From DT-110 sp964342305 (GTDB taxonomy: Bacteria; Bacteroidota; Bacteroidia; Chitinophagales; Saprospiraceae), in contig CAYFGK010000101.1 in the NCBI GenBank assembly GCA_964342305.1, positions 1 through 26,436 on the forward strand: a stretch of DNA of 26,436 nt, written 5' to 3'. The first letter of the stretch is position 1, and each line of letters begins with the position of its first letter. Below, piece by piece: positions 17,001-25,300 of the stretch. A program made the position numbers and the translations under genes. The notes under the pieces were generated by a model. That model ran no database searches. It had not been told where the DNA came from and saw only the letters and a list, made by a program, of their open reading frames with translations.

Positions 17001-17380
17001 AAATCGACCATGGTGACGCCGGTATTCCAGCCGTTTTCGCGTCCGGCGACTCCGGCTACGGTGGTGGCATCCCGGAACGACCAGTCCCCTTCGTTGAGAT
17101 AAAGGGAATTCGGACCCATGTTGGCGGTAAAGTAGAGGTCGGGCCGGCCATCCTGGTTGAGGTCTCCCACGGCAACCCCGCCACCGTTGTAGAAATATTC
17201 GTAGTTCAGGACGTTATCCTCTTCATCTTCGACAATGGAATTGGTAAACTCGATGTGACTGGTGCGGGCAGGCACCGGGCGAAAGCCAGCGCCGGATCGA
17301 CCACCTTCCGCGGAGGGCGATTGGCATTGGAGTCCGAGCAGGGCCAGTCCCAGTAATAGGGGGATGTGACGTGTCTTCAT
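14042..17380 (-). CDS. FG-GAP/VCBS-repeat ASPIC/UnbV (CRTAC1-like) lipoprotein
   Basis: The 1112-aa secreted protein starts at ATG 17380 (MKTRHIPLLLGLALLGLQCQ, a signal peptide with a probable lipidated Cys). An upstream ATG at 17422 falls inside the palindromic operator and would put a polar stretch before the signal. Seven FG-GAP calcium-binding motifs of DxDxDGxxD type lie before residue ~500 (e.g. VGDLNQDGRPDLYF, FGDFDNDGWKDLFI). An ASPIC/UnbV domain follows (about 505-595, with QGFQSAMHTPVHLGLG and VIWPDGT). Seven more motifs come after it (e.g. AFDADGDGDIDLYVA, PKDVNGDGHTDLILAGN). This implies two beta-propellers, probably seven-bladed. Role is unknown; adhesion or glycan binding at the surface is inference. 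It leads the six-gene operon. Confidence 0.88.
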   Translation of the reverse strand: MKTRHIPLLLGLALLGLQCQSPSAEGGRSGAGFRPVPARTSHIEFTNSIVEDEEDNVLNYEYFYNGGGVAVGDLNQDGRPDLYFTANMGPNSLYLNEGDWSFRDATTVAGVAGRENGWNTGVTMVDLNADGLLDIYVCYSGDGPEAERRNELYVNQGNNGEGIPTFAEQAAQYGLDLPAHTTQALFFDYDRDNDLDVYLLNHSTEDFQSFDATYVKNISDDFAGDKLLRNDGGSFTEVTEAAGIKNTPLGFGLGVAAADINGDGWLDLYISNDYIEEDYLYINQQDGTFKDELKEQMGHISHFSMGSNIADINNDAHPDILSLDMLPEDNRRQKLLYGPDTYEKYQSMLRNGFYHQIMRNMLQLNNGDGTFSEIGQLAGISNTDWSWAPVFGDFDNDGWKDLFISNGYLRDYTNRDFVSYYADQRIKAQRGQPSDGLMDIISRMESTKTPNYMFRNRGDLTFEDKSDSWGFAEPILTQGAARADLDGDGDLDLILNNINEPASLLENQISNGHYLLVDLRMQEGDNPFAVGARVDIRAGGQRQVVDHLPTQGFQSAMHTPVHLGLGGNSSVDTLRVIWPDGTVTMRTAVGTDQVLTITKEQENQAPRTPVSFPTLFGESQNPLAYVHQENNDIDFKQQSLLPWSISYQGPASVQADFTGDGLTDLFLGGAKRQAGRIVKQMPDGTWVDTRQPALAQHLIMEDTDALAFDADGDGDIDLYVASGGYHFLPQDLALQDRLYLNDGDGNFTHAKNALPIMRTSTGAVAAHDMDNDGDQDLFVGGRLIPGQYPKIPPSYLLRNEGNGTFTDVTSDQAPELLEAGLVTDATWEDADGDGTADLIVAGEWMPIMAYGNKDGQLRPMPDAFGAKTEGWWWSLEKADLDGDGDMDLVAGNLGVNTNLKVSPDEPARMYAGDFDDNGAVDPLLVHYIKGAPYPFVSRDNLFGQLPGQKKNFTSYEAYSDATIGDILTPEQQQAADIYAVHQGASVWVENEGGGRWTPHALPNIAQASPVFAILPKDVNGDGHTDLILAGNLADTRPTMGPWDANYGQVLLNDGRGSFRYLPQDRSGLHVIGDVRSIEWIEQDGNAHLLFLRNNQAPVWYRYNTDQALTANK

Positions 17381-17407
17381 AGCAGCATAGATGGTTTGGC
17401 ACAAAAG

Positions 17408-17421
17408 TGTGTGCGCACACA
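17408..17421. promoter_or_regulatory. Palindromic operator candidate, site 2 (TGTGTGCGCACACA)
   Basis: This perfect 14-bp palindrome is identical to the one at 5590-5603. It lies 27 nt before the chosen start codon of the FG-GAP gene. Just upstream on the minus strand is TACTTTTC (17435 to 17428), one base off a Bacteroidota -7 box, so the palindrome would overlap or follow the transcription start, as expected for repression. Confidence 0.6.
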
Positions 17422-17556
17422 TAACCCGAAAAGTAAGAAAAAATACGTCGAATGGGTCGAATGGCCGGAGATTATTTTATGGAGTTCGATCTTCTGGATC
17501 GACCTGGACCGTGCCCTAGATAAGGATTCCGGGTCTACAGACTTATGTTTTGGTCC

Positions 17557-17991
17557 CTACTTCCGAGGGAGTATGAACTCAATATCACCACGTTGGGTAC
17601 TTATTATATAATCCGCCAATGAATCCCCTGTCTCTTTGGCAAGTCTAACGAATGTATCTGCCTGGCTTCCTTTAATGATTAGCTCATTTGCAGGAGTGAA
17701 CCGGTATTGACTGTTTCCTGACCTATATGGGGCTTTAGGATTCGAATAGAAAAGAATAGAATCTTTTTTAAGCTCATACTTGTAGGTAGAAATCCCCACA
17801 TTTTCCATGAAGTAGCTAATCGTAGAATCACCAAAAAACAGAAAATAAGTATCACCCTTCGGGGTTTCCTCATTCAATAGCCAATAGCCTTTAATAGATG
17901 ATTCAGGATCGGACGATTTCGATCCACAACCTGACTCGATGAAGAGGGTTACAATCAGGAAAAGAACTGGTAGTAGTTGCCGTACCTCCAT
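17557..17991 (-). CDS. Small hypothetical lipoprotein
   Basis: I do not recognise the family of this 144-aa protein. Residues 1-22 are a signal peptide (LLPVLFLIVTLFIESGC) with a lipobox-like end, followed by a polar linker GSKSSDPESS. The rest reads as alternating short strands: SIKGYWLLNEE, DTYFLFFGDSTISYFM, YKYELKKDSILFYS, QYRFTPANELIIKGS. This layout resembles lipocalin-like DUF lipoproteins in which a GxW motif starts the barrel; that is a structural guess. It is more A/T-rich than its neighbours and its gene stands alone, 176 nt before the FG-GAP start on the same strand and followed by no obvious terminator. Confidence 0.7.
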   Translation of the reverse strand: MEVRQLLPVLFLIVTLFIESGCGSKSSDPESSIKGYWLLNEETPKGDTYFLFFGDSTISYFMENVGISTYKYELKKDSILFYSNPKAPYRSGNSQYRFTPANELIIKGSQADTFVRLAKETGDSLADYIISTQRGDIEFILPRK

Positions 17992-18190
17992 TTTTTAGGT
18001 TACTGTCAGACGCGATCCAGTAGTGCGGCGGTTCAAGATTCTTTATTCTTTGGGGGTAATACACGTCTTACGTTCCGTAACCAACCCCTCTGTCCGTAAG
18101 AACTTCGGCGCCCGCGGAACGGTACGGTTTTCCATTGTCCGATAATAATGTCTACTCCCAATGATCATTCAGCTTTAAGAATTCTTGACC

Positions 18191-18209
18191 CTCGGTCCGG
18201 AGGACCGAG
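18191..18209 (-). terminator. Hairpin downstream of the USP gene
   Basis: CTCGGTCC (18191-18198) and GGACCGAG (18202-18209) form a perfect 8-bp stem with a 3-nt loop, four bases beyond the stop codon of the USP gene. The expected U-tract is missing, but the position fits the end of the BCCT-USP transcript. Confidence 0.45.
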
Positions 18210-18213
18210 ATCC

Positions 18214-19137
18214 TTACTGCCCCAACGTACCGCCGTTCTTTTTCGTCGCCTTGCGGCGCACGATCAGCAATGGCACGTACATATCCTTCTTGATGAGCTG
18301 AACGGTGACGCTACCGAGCAGGGTGGCCCAGCCGCCTTTACCGCGGGCACCGACCACGATCATATTGGCGCGGGAATGTACGGCCTGTTCGTAGATGACC
18401 TCACCGGAGCTGCGCCCCTCGCTGAAGACAAAAGTAGCGGGCACATCCTCGGTGATGACCTCCCGGTCTTTGGCGGTCTTCAGGAATTTGCGGTAATTTT
18501 TCTCGGCATCTTTGCGCAGGGCATCGCTCACGTTAGTGACCGGAATATAGGGGAAGTAGTGAGCCGGCACACTCAGTACATGCACACTTTGCAGGGTTGC
18601 CTGGGATGATTCGCTAATATTTTTGGCGAAAGCCAGAGCCGTCATGGCATTCTCACTAAAGTCGGTTGGAACTACCAGATGATCGAGGGTGAAGGTGGTG
18701 GCCTCGGGGATCATCAGCAGGGCCGTTTCAAAATTAAAGAGGCGCAGGAGCTTCTCGGCGGTCAGCCCGGAGCCGCGGTAAGCGATCTTTTTCCCGACCA
18801 GGGTGATGCCGGCATCCCAGATCCGGGCCATCCGGGCCAGGGCGTGCGGTGTGGAGCTATCGGCCTCGATGAGGATTTTGGTCTCGACCTCACGGGTAGG
18901 TTGAAAATGGCCCGCCATCTTTTCGGCAATGACCTCTTCGAGTAATTCGGGAAGGGGCCGTTTGAGGTTGTCGATGATCTGCTCGGCCTCCTGCGGGTAA
19001 TCGAATTTGATGTTGTGGGCAAAGACCACCTTCTCCAATTGGGGCATCTGGGTACACAGAAAAGCTGCGTATTCCATCAGGATGTTGTCCATCTCCGTCA
19101 GGTCGAGACAGACCATAATGTTTTTAATTGGTTCCAC
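18214..19137 (-). CDS. Tandem-domain universal stress protein (UspA family)
   Basis: The 307-aa cytoplasmic protein has two Usp domains. Domain 1 (about 1-150) starts IKNIMVCLDLTEMDNILMEY and is degenerate, with VGKKIAYRGSGL at the usual phosphate-loop position. Domain 2 (about 155-297) starts DHLVVPTDFSENAMTALAFAK and has VVGARGKGGWATLLGSVTVQL, close to the ATP-binding G-2x-G-9x-G(S/T) motif but with eight rather than nine residues in the last spacer. The start is a GTG; the only nearby ATG would remove the first strand. The start overlaps the BCCT stop by 14 nt, so translation is probably coupled. A regulatory role on the transporter is plausible: TeaD, a Usp protein, modulates the ectoine TRAP transporter of Halomonas. 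Confidence 0.88.
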   Translation of the reverse strand: MEPIKNIMVCLDLTEMDNILMEYAAFLCTQMPQLEKVVFAHNIKFDYPQEAEQIIDNLKRPLPELLEEVIAEKMAGHFQPTREVETKILIEADSSTPHALARMARIWDAGITLVGKKIAYRGSGLTAEKLLRLFNFETALLMIPEATTFTLDHLVVPTDFSENAMTALAFAKNISESSQATLQSVHVLSVPAHYFPYIPVTNVSDALRKDAEKNYRKFLKTAKDREVITEDVPATFVFSEGRSSGEVIYEQAVHSRANMIVVGARGKGGWATLLGSVTVQLIKKDMYVPLLIVRRKATKKNGGTLGQ

Positions 19138-20731
19138 GCTCTTCTGTCTTTTCTTGTTTTTGCACCAGATCCTTCAGGATCTTTTCGTAACTGGCGTGTT
19201 CCCTGGATTGCCGTTTTCGCTGGTCCTCTTCGTATTCTTCTTTCAAACCAAGGTACAAACTATACACCATCACGAGGAGTAAAAGGGCAAAGGGCAGTCC
19301 GGTAATCGTTGCTGCTGTTTGCAGAGCAGCCAGTCCACCTCCCAATAAAAGGGTAGCGGCTACTCCGCCTTCCGAGAGGGCCCAGAAAATGCGTTGCCCA
19401 ACCGGTGCGTCTAATTTCCCTCCAGCGGTAATACTATCGATGACCAGTGAACCGCTGTCTGATGATGTCACAAAGAAACTGGTTACCAGCACAATTCCCA
19501 AGAGGCTGGTGACGAAATTCATCGGAAATTGTTCCAGCAAGACAAAAAGGGCGGTCGACAACTCCTCATTCACTGCTACGGAAATTGCTCCGGGGACTTG
19601 TAGTTCGAGGAAAATAGCCGAGCCACCAAATACACTCATCCACAGAAAAGTAAGCAGGGTCGGGACGAGCAATACACCCAGAATAAACTCGCGGATGGTT
19701 CGTCCCTTGGAAACACGGGCGATAAACATCCCTACGAAAGGGGACCAGCTGATCCACCAGGCCCAGTAAAATACCGACCAGTCATTTTGCCATTTGCCAC
19801 CGGTGTAGGTTTCTGTCCAGGTTCCCAGGCCAATAAGCTCCTGAAAGTAACGCCCCGTATTTTGGATGTATCCATCGAGCAAAAAAACCGTCGGACCAAT
19901 GATCAGCATGAGCACCAAAAAGATAAGGCCCAGGCGCAAATTGAGTTCGCTGAGTACCCGTACCCCCTTGTCGAGACCGGCTACTACGCTGGCGGTAGCC
20001 GCCAGGGTGATCAACCCGATGAGGATCACCTGGGTATTAACCGTGTTGGGGATCTGAAAGAGGTGATCGAGTCCGGCAGCTACCTGCTGGACCCCAAATC
20101 CCAGGGAGGTTGCCAATCCGAAAAGGGTCGCCACCACTGCGATCACATCAATGATGTTGCCGATAGGACCGTGGATGCGATCCCCGAATAACGGGTAAAA
20201 GAGCGAACGGATGGTCAGCGGCTGTTTGCGGTTGAAGGCCATAAAGGCCAGGCCCAGTCCGATGAGGGCATAAATCGCCCAGGCGTGGAGGCCCCAATGC
20301 AAAAAAGTATAGGTGAAGGCATTATTCGCTCGTTCGGCCTGGTCGGTAAAAGGTACGGGAGGGGCAGCAAAATGCGTGATGGGTTCCCCCACACTGAAAA
20401 ATAATAAACCAATACCCATCCCCGCCGAGAAGAGCATGGAAAACCAGGCAAAGGTGCTGAATTCCGGACGGGCTTCATTGCCTCCGATCCGGATGCTGCC
20501 AAATTTACTGAAAGCAAACAGCAGGCACACAACCATAAAAACATTCACTGCCAGCACCAGTAACCAACCATGGTTATCAACGATACCATTTTGCAGACGA
20601 TTGAAGATTGCTTCCATGGGATCACCCACGATCAGCGTAGTGGAGATGAATAAAACAATGAGGATTGCCGAGGGCAGAAAAACGGGTGGAAAAAAATCAA
20701 AATACCTGTTCGTCCAGTTCTTAGATGCCAT
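19124..20731 (-). CDS. BCCT-family betaine/choline/carnitine transporter
   Basis: The 535-aa inner-membrane transporter would take up compatible solutes such as glycine betaine by sodium symport. ATG 20731 (MASKNWTNRYFDFFPPVFLP) is used; a TTG at 20740 would add three residues. Family signatures are FSAGMGIGLLFFSVGEPITHF (about 98-118), FLHWGLHAWAIYALIGLGLAF, and the Trp-rich helix YWAWWISWSPFVGMFIARVSKGRTIREF (about 321-348) that lines the substrate site. Twelve hydrophobic helices are visible. The C-terminus is a charged, probably helical tail of about 45 residues (from GLKEEYEEDQRKRQ), similar in kind to the osmosensing tail of BetP. It shares a transcript with the overlapping USP gene. 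Osmoprotection fits a marine organism. Confidence 0.93.
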   Translation of the reverse strand: MASKNWTNRYFDFFPPVFLPSAILIVLFISTTLIVGDPMEAIFNRLQNGIVDNHGWLLVLAVNVFMVVCLLFAFSKFGSIRIGGNEARPEFSTFAWFSMLFSAGMGIGLLFFSVGEPITHFAAPPVPFTDQAERANNAFTYTFLHWGLHAWAIYALIGLGLAFMAFNRKQPLTIRSLFYPLFGDRIHGPIGNIIDVIAVVATLFGLATSLGFGVQQVAAGLDHLFQIPNTVNTQVILIGLITLAATASVVAGLDKGVRVLSELNLRLGLIFLVLMLIIGPTVFLLDGYIQNTGRYFQELIGLGTWTETYTGGKWQNDWSVFYWAWWISWSPFVGMFIARVSKGRTIREFILGVLLVPTLLTFLWMSVFGGSAIFLELQVPGAISVAVNEELSTALFVLLEQFPMNFVTSLLGIVLVTSFFVTSSDSGSLVIDSITAGGKLDAPVGQRIFWALSEGGVAATLLLGGGLAALQTAATITGLPFALLLLVMVYSLYLGLKEEYEEDQRKRQSREHASYEKILKDLVQKQEKTEERGTN

Positions 20732-20756
20732 AGAGACCAATTATATATGAATGCAA

Positions 20757-20786
20757 ATCCGCATCCCTCGTACGAAGGATGCGGAT
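20757..20786 (-). terminator. Intrinsic terminator after susD2
   Basis: ATCCGCATCC (20757-20766) and GGATGCGGAT (20777-20786) form a perfect 10-bp stem with a 10-nt loop, 28 nt after the susD2 stop. On the minus strand it is followed by TTTGCATT, a short U-run. It separates susC2-susD2 from the BCCT gene, which begins only 26 nt further on. The BCCT promoter must lie within or very near this hairpin, or the gene relies on read-through. Confidence 0.65.
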
Positions 20787-20814
20787 CGCAACGATCAATA
20801 AGAAGCTAACAAAC

Positions 20815-22290
20815 TTATTCAACCAACCAAATGGTGGTATTAAAATCGTCGCCACCAATACGACTGGCGGCTGCTTCGTAATTGTTTTGATTGAGGGAGC
20901 GCTCTTCACCAGGGTACAGGAAGCGCATTGGCAATTCGTCGTTGTTCAAATTGTCGCAGGGTGCCGACAGGAACGGAATCCCATCGAAGCTCATACCACT
21001 TTCATCATACCATCGACGCACCTCAAAGTACGGTTCCAGTCCGGTAAAGTAGAGGGCGAGCCACTTCTGTTCCCATATATCAGTTACCTCATTGTAGGCC
21101 ACGCCCGAGTTGTTGTAAAAATCATCGACACTGCTGTAACCAAATGGTTCGGGATTAACCTGGTGGTACTCCATGGATGCGGCAATTCCGGCGCGATAAT
21201 GGGCTTCCACATCATCCTGGATCCATCCTTTTGCGGCGGCTTCCGCCAAAAGGAATTCCACTTCGGCGTAGGTCATAATAATACCTTCGGCAATATCCAG
21301 TCCCAGCTCCGCAGCCGTGGTTTGAGCGGGGTCATTGTAGTATTGAACTCCTAAACGGGACCCAATCTTGCTGCAGGTGGCATTATTGGAACCATTAGCA
21401 GCTCCCGAGAACATTGGATTGTCGAAATCATTATTGTCGGGACGTGCGTAGCGCGACAACCGCGGATCATCGTACTGGCTCATCACATCGAGGGCCGTTT
21501 GACTGAACGCCACGGCATCGAAGTCACCCGTTTTCAGGGGAAGCAGCGGAAATGTATTCGGAACAGATGGCAAATAGGTCAGGGTGGCATTATCGGAATT
21601 ACTTTCCATAACCGATGTGCCATTGACTACCGCCGCAAAGCGGTTTCCTGCATCGGGCAGGGCGTTACTGGCGGTCATCAACAGTCGCAAGCGCAGTGAA
21701 TTTGCCAGTTTTTGCCACCGTGAGGCATCGTTATTCAGCATGATGTCACCGGAAATGGAGCCGCCGCCACCCAGCAATCCACTGGCTCGTTCCAGCTCAG
21801 ACAGCAAGTCTTCGTAAATGGCCGATTGCTCATCGTAGGCAGGTGTAAATGCTCCATCACCACCATTGATAGCGTCGAAGTAGGGAATATCCCCGTAGGC
21901 ATTTGTCAGTACGGAGAAAATCCAGGATCGCAACACGACAGCTACTCCTTCCAATTGCTCATTTCCCTGCTCAATGGCCTGTTCTTCCACCGAATTAACA
22001 TCGGTCAGAGCAGTATACATGCCGTCCCAAACCGTGGGAAAAGCATTCCAGTTGTAAGCATCAACCTCCGTACGCAGGGTTTTAGCTGTTAATTGGGCAG
22101 CATTATTCCCCAGCAGAAAAGCCTCGTTGGTGGAAGTGTTAACACTCTGGCGAATAGCGGAGGTTAAAAGGACATCGGCCGATACGGTGGTCGGCTCATT
22201 AGGGTTTTCGTTTAACTCGTCAAAATCCTCACAACTGAATGCGATCAGCGTCAGGGTAAGGAGAGTCAGATATATTGATTTTAACTTCAT
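20815..22290 (-). CDS. SusD/RagB-family outer-membrane lipoprotein (SusD2)
   Basis: The 491-aa surface lipoprotein has a signal peptide ending IAFSC (Cys20 lipidated), then EDFDELNENPNEPTTV, the usual start of SusD-like_2 proteins. Helical SusC-contact segments include LRSWIFSVLTNAYGDIPYFDA and YAEVEFLLAEAAAKGW. The C-terminal part contains EQKWLALYFTGLEPYFEVRRW, typical of the group. It partners SusC2, which lies 75 nt upstream with a strong hairpin in between. It aligns in layout with SusD1 but is clearly a different paralogue, so the two pairs probably take different ligands. The substrate cannot be inferred; the adjacent genes are not sugar enzymes. Confidence 0.93.
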   Translation of the reverse strand: MKLKSIYLTLLTLTLIAFSCEDFDELNENPNEPTTVSADVLLTSAIRQSVNTSTNEAFLLGNNAAQLTAKTLRTEVDAYNWNAFPTVWDGMYTALTDVNSVEEQAIEQGNEQLEGVAVVLRSWIFSVLTNAYGDIPYFDAINGGDGAFTPAYDEQSAIYEDLLSELERASGLLGGGGSISGDIMLNNDASRWQKLANSLRLRLLMTASNALPDAGNRFAAVVNGTSVMESNSDNATLTYLPSVPNTFPLLPLKTGDFDAVAFSQTALDVMSQYDDPRLSRYARPDNNDFDNPMFSGAANGSNNATCSKIGSRLGVQYYNDPAQTTAAELGLDIAEGIIMTYAEVEFLLAEAAAKGWIQDDVEAHYRAGIAASMEYHQVNPEPFGYSSVDDFYNNSGVAYNEVTDIWEQKWLALYFTGLEPYFEVRRWYDESGMSFDGIPFLSAPCDNLNNDELPMRFLYPGEERSLNQNNYEAAASRIGGDDFNTTIWLVE

Positions 22291-22316
22291 GAAAGTTCTT
22301 TTGAGTCTTGGAAAAT

Positions 22317-22339
22317 GCGGACCGGCACAGCCGGTCCGC
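22317..22339 (-). terminator. Hairpin between susC2 and susD2 (possible attenuator)
   Basis: GCGGACCGGC (22317-22326) and GCCGGTCCGC (22330-22339) form a perfect, very G/C-rich 10-bp stem with a 3-nt loop. On the minus strand it is followed by ATTTTCC. It has the form of a weak intrinsic terminator inside the operon and could lower susD2 expression or stabilise the 3' end of the susC2 message. The susC1-susD1 junction (2199-2230) has no such structure. Confidence 0.6.
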
Positions 22340-22365
22340 CGTTAATTTTGTGATGCCCGGAGCTA

Positions 22366-25300
22366 CTAGAAGCCCAGGTTGATCGATAAACCGAAGCTGC
22401 GCGTCGAGGGCAACTGTGTACTCTCAAAGCCAGGTACGAATAAGCCATTGCGAATGGAGAATGTCTCCGGATCGATGGATGGCACATCGGTAAACAGCAG
22501 CAGGTTCCGTCCTACCAGTGATACCTGAGCACGCCCCAGTCCCATACGGTCAGTCAGGGTGGTTGGCAGCGTATAGGTCAGGCTTACTTCGCGTAACTTC
22601 ACGTAGGTTGCGTCGTAAGTAGCCGCTTCAATGTTATCGCGGTTGAACCCATTACCGTAGTAGTTGTAGAAGTAACCCGTATAGCCGGCTCCGCCTGGCT
22701 CCACTTCCACATCGTTAGGCACGTACTCCGGATTCTCGGGTGTTCCGATGTTCTTTACCCCGGGGCCGACAATACCTCCTGCTTGTTCCAGGGTATATAT
22801 CGGGTCGCCGGCAGCATCGTAATCGACGGAGTATACGGTACGTCCCTCAGTCGTTAGGAGGTCGAGATTGGGATCGTCTTCGTTGGTGATGGTACCCCCG
22901 GTAGCCATCAGGGCGTGGGTCCGAGAGTAAATATTACCTCCGAATGATCCGTCGAATAAGAATCCAAGACTCAGGTTCTTATACGAAAGCGTATTGTAAA
23001 CGCCGGCCCGGAAATCGGGCTGGTAGGTTCCGGCCGACACTTTTTCGGTAGTAAGTTGTGGCAGGCCATTCTCGTGAATGATCTGTCCTGCGTATGGTCC
23101 ACTGGGTACACGTTGGAAGCCAAGACCATAAAGCTGGCCTAGTGGCTCCCCTTCTTCGGCTACAAATTCCAGGTCGGCACCTCCTTCGTCGCCGGGGAAG
23201 AGGTCAGCAACGATGGAATAGCGACCACTGGTCACCACATCGGGCAGACTTTCCACAATGGCGCGGTTGCGGCCAAAGTTCAACGTAACATCCCAATAAA
23301 AGTCGGAAGTCTGGACCGGACGTGCTGCAAGGAATATTTCCACACCCTTATTACTGATCTCACCACCGTTAGTAGTAATGAAATCGTAGCCCGAAGAGGC
23401 GGCAACCGGGAGGTTAATGACCTGGTCGAAACTCAGCATATTGTAGTAGGTCGCATCGAACCGCAGGCGATCACCGAAGAACCGCAAGTCAATACCGGCC
23501 TCGTAGGCGCGGGTACGTTCGTTGGTCAGGTTCGGATCGGCAATGGTCCGGCTGGTGGTAAAAACAGAGTTACCTCCGTAGGCTGCCTGGGGCGTAAAGG
23601 TGTTCCCGAAGGAGTAGGGTGGTGCACCGTTACCCACTTCGGCATAGTTACCCTTGATCTTCAGAAAGCTGATGGGCGAAGAAGCAGGGATCTGCAGTGC
23701 TTCCGATAAGATGGCACTGGCCGAAACGGATGGATACAGGAACCCGTAATCCGAATTGTCGATGCCGGCCTCGGGATCAACTAAAGTACTGCTCCAGTCC
23801 TGGCGCAGGGTAGCGTCCAGGTACAGGAAGTTTTTGAACGAGAAGCTGGCGATCCCGAACACAGAGTTAATGGCCTGCTCGGTAGTCTGCGATTCCACCT
23901 GTACCCCTGATTGGGCATTGGTCAGCGTATACACACTTTCACTGGTTCCGGGAAACTTCAATTCCGGGTTGTTAGCGACCAGATACTTAGCGTTTTGCTG
24001 CATCAGGTTACCACCAACCTTCAACTCCACATCGAAATCGGAATTGTCAGAAAGACCGGTATTATAGCTCAACAGCAATTCCGTATTAGTCTCCTGGAAA
24101 GAGATCTCATCTTCGCGGTAGCTACCGTTCTCACCGGGCGTCGCCTTGGTGGAAGGAGCACGACGGTACTGGCGCTGATCGTCGACCACGTCCGCACCGA
24201 AACGGAACCGGACATTGAAGCGATCGCTAAAGTTATAGGTAGCTACGGCATTACCGATCAAACGGTTTGACTGGAACGAGTTGGTGTTCTCGTTAGCGAT
24301 GAACCACGGGTTGTTAACCCACAGGTCTTCCACGTAGCGCTGTTGCACGCCTTCCAGGCCTGGCTCCCAATAATCGCGCAGATCGTCGATCTCGACCTGG
24401 CGGGGATACCACAGCCAGCCGTACATGACAGAAGAGGATTCGTCGTAACCGGCGTTCGGTACGTTACCCGAGGCAGACCGCACGTACATACCGTTCAAAC
24501 GCAGTGTCAGGTTATCGTCGAACATTCGTTTGCCGATACTCGTCTGGAAGGTATTCCGTGACAGGTCACTATTCGGTACGATACCCTGATTACTGGTGTT
24601 GGTATAGCTGAGGCGAAAGTCGCCTTCTTCGGAGCTGTTGCTGATCGCCAGATTATTGATCGAGGTAACTCCCGTACGGAAGAAATTCCGGATGTTATCG
24701 GGGGCCGGCGTAAAAGGAACGGCCTCTCCGTCGGAGTTGAACTGCTTAATGAGCTGTCCGTTCATGCGGGGACCCCAGTTTTCACCGTAGGCTTCGTAGT
24801 ATTCTTTACCGCCGATGTAATTGGTACCGTTGAGGTAGCTGTATTTTCCGCCACCACCGAAACCAAATTCATTCTGGTAGTTCGGTAGCTTCAGGATGGT
24901 TTCCATGGTGGTTGTAGAATTAATGGAAACACCCCAGCCTTCGGTATTCTCACCGGTCTTGGTTTCGATCAGGATGACCCCGTCGGCAGCACGCGCACCG
25001 TACAGGGCCGAGGCGGCAGGTCCCTTCAGTACGTTCACACTGGCAATATCGTCGGGATTCACGATCTGAGCGGCGTTACCGAAGTCAATGGTCGTAGAAC
25101 CATTTAAACCATCATCGAAACTGTACAGATCATTGGTAATGGGAATACCATTCACCACGAATAGCGGCTGATTGTTACCCAGCAGGGATGCAGCACCACG
25201 GATGTTGATATTTGCGGAAGCGGTGGGGCCGTTTCCACTCCCCGTAACGTATACACCGGCGGCTTTACCTGCCAGGGCATTGGTTACGTTGGTGGGTTTG

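Noticed and set aside
10064..17380. Calling the locus a sialic-acid (nan) cluster because of AGE plus SSS genes
   Set aside because: No sialidase, NanA aldolase or NanK kinase is present in the window; AGE and SSS families have many other substrates.
17381..17422. N-terminal extension of the FG-GAP protein starting at ATG 17422
   Set aside because: The start codon would fall in the palindrome shared with 5590-5603, and the signal peptide starts at 17380.
17486..17502. Small TCGATC/GATCGA hairpin upstream of the FG-GAP gene
   Set aside because: A 6-bp stem with no tail or repeat elsewhere is within chance expectation.
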